Origin: Coleophoma eucalyptorum
Taxonomy: Eukaryota; Ascomycota; Leotiomycetes; Helotiales; Dermateaceae
Assembly (NCBI GenBank): GCA_026120035.1
Contig: JALRME010000032.1
Location: forward strand, 310,001 to 374,000
DNA: 64,000 nucleotides
Direction of reading: 5' to 3'
The notes beneath the pieces are model-generated. The model did no database searches and was not told the origin of the DNA. It was given only the letters and a program-made list of their open reading frames with translations. Positions 59,251 through 64,000 of this stretch are shown piece by piece. The stretch's first letter is position 1. Every line of letters begins with the position of its first letter. Made by a program: the position numbers and the translations under genes.

Positions 59251-61449
59251 CCTCTAACTTTTGCCTCCAGCGTAATTGCTTTGGTTTGACGATTTCGTAA
59301 GTGCCAGTGCCGCCCATGCTCATAGCTCCATAGCAGCGTCATGTTTCTGAGATCGAGTGCAGCCCGAGGTCTGCACAGAATATGGCTGCTGTTTGTGTGT
59401 GCTATCGTTCTCAACTGTACAATCATTTAACTGATTGCTATGTCTCTCTTTACACTCTCCGCCACATCCCTTGTTTGCTTCTTTACCCTTTCTCATCCAA
59501 ACGTACGTGTGTAGTGCTGTCCTCTCCGTTTTACTATTCTGCTCGTTCGGTCCTGCTCAGAAACGTATGACAATCAGCTGGACACGTGAGGCATCAGCCT
59601 TGTCTACGTGCTGTGCCCCTCCTCGTATTCTTGCTCCTGCTCAATTCCACTGATTGACGTCAGGACACCTGGAATTAACATCAGGGCACCTCGAAAACTG
59701 TGCCGAAATTCGGGCCAGTCACAAAGGCTTGCTAGTGGCAGCTTACCAAACACATCCTTTGCATCTTCAAGGCTGGTTGACCACCTAACCAGTGAACGTC
59801 CTCACAAAAGAGAAAGGCAACCCGACTGTATTATGTTGCCACCACCATTTGTCAAGACGATATAGAGAGTGATCTCGGTAGTGGTTTCTGGCATGGGTGG
59901 ATTCTCTACCTTCACCCAGCATATTCTAACAGCGTCTAGTAGCTGCGACTTTAACCGTGGTATCCGTAAGCCAATTATTGCAGACGATGTGCCTTGAGAG
60001 CAAGGTGGCGCAAGCACAATGGTGAATGTTTTGCAGGTCACAAATCCTAGCCGTAGAAAGATCTCGAGAACGTGCTAGGAACAGGCACTCATCCACTAAA
60101 TACAGCTACAATTTATGATGCTACGCTAGCCTTGTCAAACAATGAACAAGACACCGCTTGGGATTGCAATAATATGAACTTGTAGAGACGATCAGCTCAA
60201 AACGCTATTCAGCGTGAGTTAGCTGGGAGACAAATATCTTCTATACGGTTGAGGTTCGTAGCGAGACCATACTGTCATTCTTTTACCAGTATGGTGAGAT
60301 CAACCTAGACACCAATCACTTCTAAGTTCTGCTCAAACCAGAGTTTATCCATGCACAGAGAAAGCTTTGCAGTCATAAGAACAGAATTTATATTGCAATT
60401 TTGATGAATTTCCATAACCTGTCTAAGCAAACCTGTTCTCACCCCAGTGGAGCAAGCAATCTAGGACATTAAGATGAATTAAATCGACTCGAGATCATAT
60501 ATAAAGATTTCAGTGACATGATAACACTTGGTGTTGGTTTCAGAACACAAAGCTCAACAAGACTTAGCTTCATGCATGCCCTGTTTGGAGCCGTCTTGTG
60601 GTACAGGTAGCAAAGATCACATCGACAACCAAGGAAGAACTCGAGAGACTTGCTAAAGCCTTCTCTACATATTTAGTTTATCTCTTAGATTTTAAGAGTG
60701 GTCAGGCCTAGTCTGATGGTACGGTTCTTGATCATACATTTAAGCTTGGTGTCAAAAAGGACTCTCACCCTTAGTCGCCATGCTCAAGGCCTGAGAAGAG
60801 ACTGATAGAAAACAAACTCATTATTAAGACATCGAAGATTTCCTGCCCCACAGGTCGAGCAGCTTTCTAATTCGGTGCAAATTGTAAAACGAGTGAAAAC
60901 TCAAGCAACTCACTTCGCTGCCATGAACAAGGGCTGACTGAGGATTACGAAGCATCTCAAGAGCAATTTCAGTACGCGAAGGTTGTCAGCTGCGTACCAT
61001 CTCTCCCAGGGGCCAAGGCCGTATCCGAATCATCACCCTTGAAGCAGAGACTTTCGTGTACCACTCCCAACAGATCGCTGAGGGAGCGTTGAAGTTTAGC
61101 GAGGAGGTGCTGGAGTAGGTAGTTACGATTGCCTTTTCCACACTCACTGTGGCACTTTGGGTGATAATGGGGCTTGAAGTTATGATGCCAGTATGATTGA
61201 AGAGCTGCAAACTTTCTTCAATTACTCAATTAGTGGTGTAATGCAGTTCATTCGTTCTTCGATGTGTGACTTATCCTTGATAGGGAGAGGTTGGCGATCC
61301 AAATTGCTATTGATGAGTGAGCGACGCAGTGCAGTCACCCATTGAAACAATCACTGCTTTTTTTGTTCATATTCTTCTTAAGGACGGTTTTGCCTCATAC
61401 TATTTGTATTACGTCCATATGCGTATACCGACGCGCAAAATGTGACTTG

Positions 61450-61460
61450 CCCCCCCCCCC
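61450..61460 (+). repeat. C11 homopolymer
   Basis: Eleven consecutive C in an AT-rich setting. Could be real or an assembly artefact. Confidence 0.8.
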
Positions 61461-62293
61461 ATAAAATCAGATAAAAATAACGCGAATAGCTAGACAGTGG
61501 TGCACCTAGGAGACTTACCTAGGATGCCGACTTTATAATTACAGAAGAAAATCTCGATTACCCTATGGGTTAACTAGCAAGCTAGCCTATATTAAACCTC
61601 GCTGCAGCATATTACCAACAATTGTCAAACGTCATTGAATCCTTTGGTGTTCTTCCACTTTCTACAACAATCGCTTGCCTAACCTCATAATTAAAAACTC
61701 CTGATCTTTGCTCCTAAGGATATTTCCAATGCAGGCTTGTTTCAGTTAGATAGGAACCATAAGTTTACGCCAAGTATATCTTTTTATTTACCATCACCTA
61801 TCTACCAATACCTTAGGCCCACCATCTTACTTATTATCTTTCCCCTCACTTGCTTTCTTATGTACAACTTCACCAATCATCCAGCTAGTCATTGGTCGCG
61901 TTTATCTGTCCGACTCTCCACACTCTCATTCCTTCTGTAAAGCCCATATGCTAAAGTTGTTCCATATCAGGACCTTGAAGCTTATCCATTCCATACCCAA
62001 ACCAAAGGGAGGTCCACTGCATGGACCTGCCTCCAACCAGATGATTAGATGACTGATGTACAGAAAATATACATAACCGAATTAGAATGGACTGAAAATA
62101 GACAATTCCTATCCTATCCATTTCAATAACACCTCTCTCTAAAAAGAAAGGCCAGACCCAAGACCTTGAAAAATGGGTATTCCGAATCCAGTTTTAGCGG
62201 GAGAAGCCGAAAGAACGACAAAACGCCTTCGCCATGTAATATGATGTTCAAAAGATGCATGAGCCCATTGTCTCCTATATGGGCGTCAACTAG

Positions 62294-64000
62294 CTAGAGC
62301 CCAGTAACAGTCCTCTCACTATCTCTCCATCTCCTGCTGATTCCCGGTCTACTCCCGTCCCTTCTTTCAGGCGTCTGAGCATGCAAACCGGCCGGTGTTC
62401 CTTCTCCAGCTTCCATGCTGTCTGGCGAACTCGGGGTATTATTCGGACTCTTGCTTCTCTCCAGGAACTCGCCTCTAGGGCTTCGCATCCGACGTTCCAG
62501 CCTTTCCACATTCTCAACGGTAAGTCTCTGGCCTTCGTCTTTCTCGTCTTTGTCGTTCTGAGGCATGCGGCCATCTCCAGAGACACCAGCTACTGAGATG
62601 AGTTTGTCGTCTCGCAAACTCGTCGCTTTTTCATCCGCAGCTTCTCGTCGTTCCGCACGATCGGCTTCAGATTCGGCACCAGGCAGGGTGAGGCGATGGG
62701 ATTCTCGGCGTTCGCTCATCCTAGGTCGAGAGATTGCGTGGGCTGGCGGTGAGGTTTTTCTTTCTGTGCCTGTTGATGAAGGCCTCTTTGAAGTACCGCC
62801 TTGGCCGAAGATAGGGACTGCTGCACTGCCGCAATTATGCTGCTCTGGTTCTGAACACTCGCTGCCACCACTACCCTCCAGTGGCGTTGATGGGATTCTT
62901 CGATTGAGTGCCCATTGGATGAGCATCTTCTCTAATGTTTTCCCTTTCACCGGTTTTGCAAGGTAGTCATCCATTCCTGCTTTCTTGCACTTCTCGCGGT
63001 CGCCTTGGATAGCTGATGCAGTCATGGCGACAATAGGTACCTCGCGGTTGGTTATGTTATATGGTGTATGGTGCCTGATGATATGTGTTGCACGATAGCC
63101 ACTGCTACTTGTTAGAATGCTTGCAGATCCAAGCGTGGGAACTTACTCGATCCGTGGCATTTGGCAATCCATAAGAATGATATCAGGTTTCGGATGTTCT
63201 GGTACAGGGCCATCAGTAGCTAAGAGGTACTCGAGAGCTTCTTCTCCGTTCCATACTGCGTTGACTGTGAAGCCTAGCTTGCGGATAGTCTTTAAGGCGA
63301 TCTGCTGATTAATGGCACTAAGTCAAGTAAGCACCTGCACATACATAAAAACGAAGGGTAACATACTTGTCCTCAACAAGAAGGATCTTGATCTTGGTTC
63401 GCTCTTCACGCGGAATGTCCACTTCTGGTACGGCTAAAGGCACCCCGTTATTTTGCTGATGTTTATGACCTTTGCGATGATCCATATGACTTTGGCCTGG
63501 CGGAGTGCCCAAACGATCATAGTCGGAACTACTGCAAGAGACACTCATCTCCGACTGTAAGCGATCAGGCAAGCTCCCAAGGTCTACCAAAGGTGCTAAG
63601 CCATCATGGTATTGGGGCTTATTAAAAGGGATCCAGAATGTTGCTGTAGTACCAGACCCTAACGAGGACTCCAATGTGATTCGACCATTCATGAGATCCA
63701 CAAGATTCTTGGATATCGTCAATCCAAGGCCAGTGCCACCGAATCTCCGGGCAGTTGAGGAGTCTGCTTGACTGAACGGCTTGAAAAGACGTTTTCGAAC
63801 CTCTTCCTCAATTCCAATACCAGTATCTTCGACCACAAACTTAACCTCAAAAGTCTCGGCAGTCTCCTTTTCTTTCAGGACTGAGAACTTGACCTGGCCC
63901 TCGCTTGTGAACTTGATGCTGTTTGTCAAGAGATTGGTGATAATCTGGCGGACTATGTATGGGTTAGCACGACGGATACATGCCAGGACGGATTTAACAT
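62294..64000 (-). CDS. Hybrid histidine kinase, C-terminal half (partial, runs off right edge)
   Basis: Sensor kinase of a fungal multistep phosphorelay signalling to Ypd1 and Ssk1/Skn7. Visible exons: 63952-63367, 63317-63147 and 63101-62294; the N-terminal part lies beyond 64000. HATPase boxes are all present: N-box NLLTNSIKFT, G1 VEDTGIGIEEE, F-box LFKPFSQADSS, G2 GGTGLGLTI. The receiver domain begins KILLVEDNAINQQIALKTI (phospho-acidic pocket), has ILMDCQMPRIDGY with the phospho-acceptor Asp, AMTAS and DDYLAKPVKG. A long, charged, Ser/Pro-rich tail of about 200 residues after the receiver is unusual in length. The sensor region needed to assign a kinase group (for example PAS-type Fos-1/TcsA) is not in the window. 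Confidence 0.93.

Larger units (their letters stand above)
56086..62293. other. 6.2-kb gene-free region upstream of the half-cluster regulator
   Basis: Contains the promoter and 5' leader of the minus-strand regulator (right of 56085) and, at its other end, the 3' UTR of the histidine kinase. The first 3.4 kb are CT/GC-rich with the listed repeats; 59700-61700 is AT-richer, with short broken frames in every phase that could be a decayed coding sequence. No conserved protein or intact transposon identified. Confidence 0.5.

Overview
This is a stretch of nuclear chromosome from a filamentous ascomycete (Pezizomycotina). The genes are split by short introns, mostly 45-130 nt, with GTNNGT donors, CTAAC/CTGAC branch sites and YAG acceptors. 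The gene set is eukaryotic and fungal (COP9 subunit, Rax1, Zn2Cys6 regulators, hybrid histidine kinase, Cdc1/Ted1 phosphoesterase, Tma23). A leotiomycete is possible but cannot be shown from this sequence. All exon borders below were placed by hand from splice signals and reading-frame continuity.

Layout. 1-31 kb and 31-39 kb are mostly conserved housekeeping genes at high density: the 5' part of a copper P-type ATPase (-), COP9 subunit 7 (+), Rax1 (-), ribosomal protein L31 (+), the APC/C-type E2 UBE2C/Ubc11 (-), checkpoint kinase Chk1 (+), a BBE-like FAD oxidoreductase (+), a Cdc1/Ted1-type phosphoesterase (-), a CPA2 cation/proton antiporter (-), Tma23 (+), Thg1 (-), Ntr2 (-), SmG (+), a rhodanese/Cx5R phosphatase-like protein (-), Kre33/NAT10 (-), Erg10 (-), Snu114 (+) and Cia2 (-). 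The BBE-like gene sits between AT-rich spacers and looks accessory.

From 39 to 62 kb density falls sharply. Two regulatory genes, a Zn2Cys6 factor at about 44.2-47.3 kb (+) and one with half a zinc cluster at 54.5-56.1 kb (-), each have 5-6 kb of gene-free, pyrimidine- and repeat-rich sequence upstream. Between them lie a metallo-beta-lactamase-fold hydrolase with an altered His motif (-), an amidase (+) and a SAM methyltransferase (+). This could be a small catabolic or secondary-metabolic group, but that is inference. The right edge carries the 3' half of a hybrid histidine kinase (-).

Shared themes. Three genes act in the spliceosome: SmG and Ntr2 (divergent, 210 bp apart) and Snu114. Two cell-cycle genes, UBE2C and CHK1, share a 431-bp divergent promoter with MCB/SCB-like sites. 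First coding exons are strikingly small (3, 7, 14, 17, 20, 30, 33 and 41 nt in eight genes). I found no convincing tRNA, rRNA, CRISPR, intact transposon or viral gene, and no clear new biological system. The best leads are gene-structure oddities: an ATG-only exon, a probable GC-AG intron, stop-free 3n introns in spliceosome genes and a C9 run that breaks a regulator's reading frame; plus the variant hydrolase, the half zinc cluster and the possible mini-cluster.
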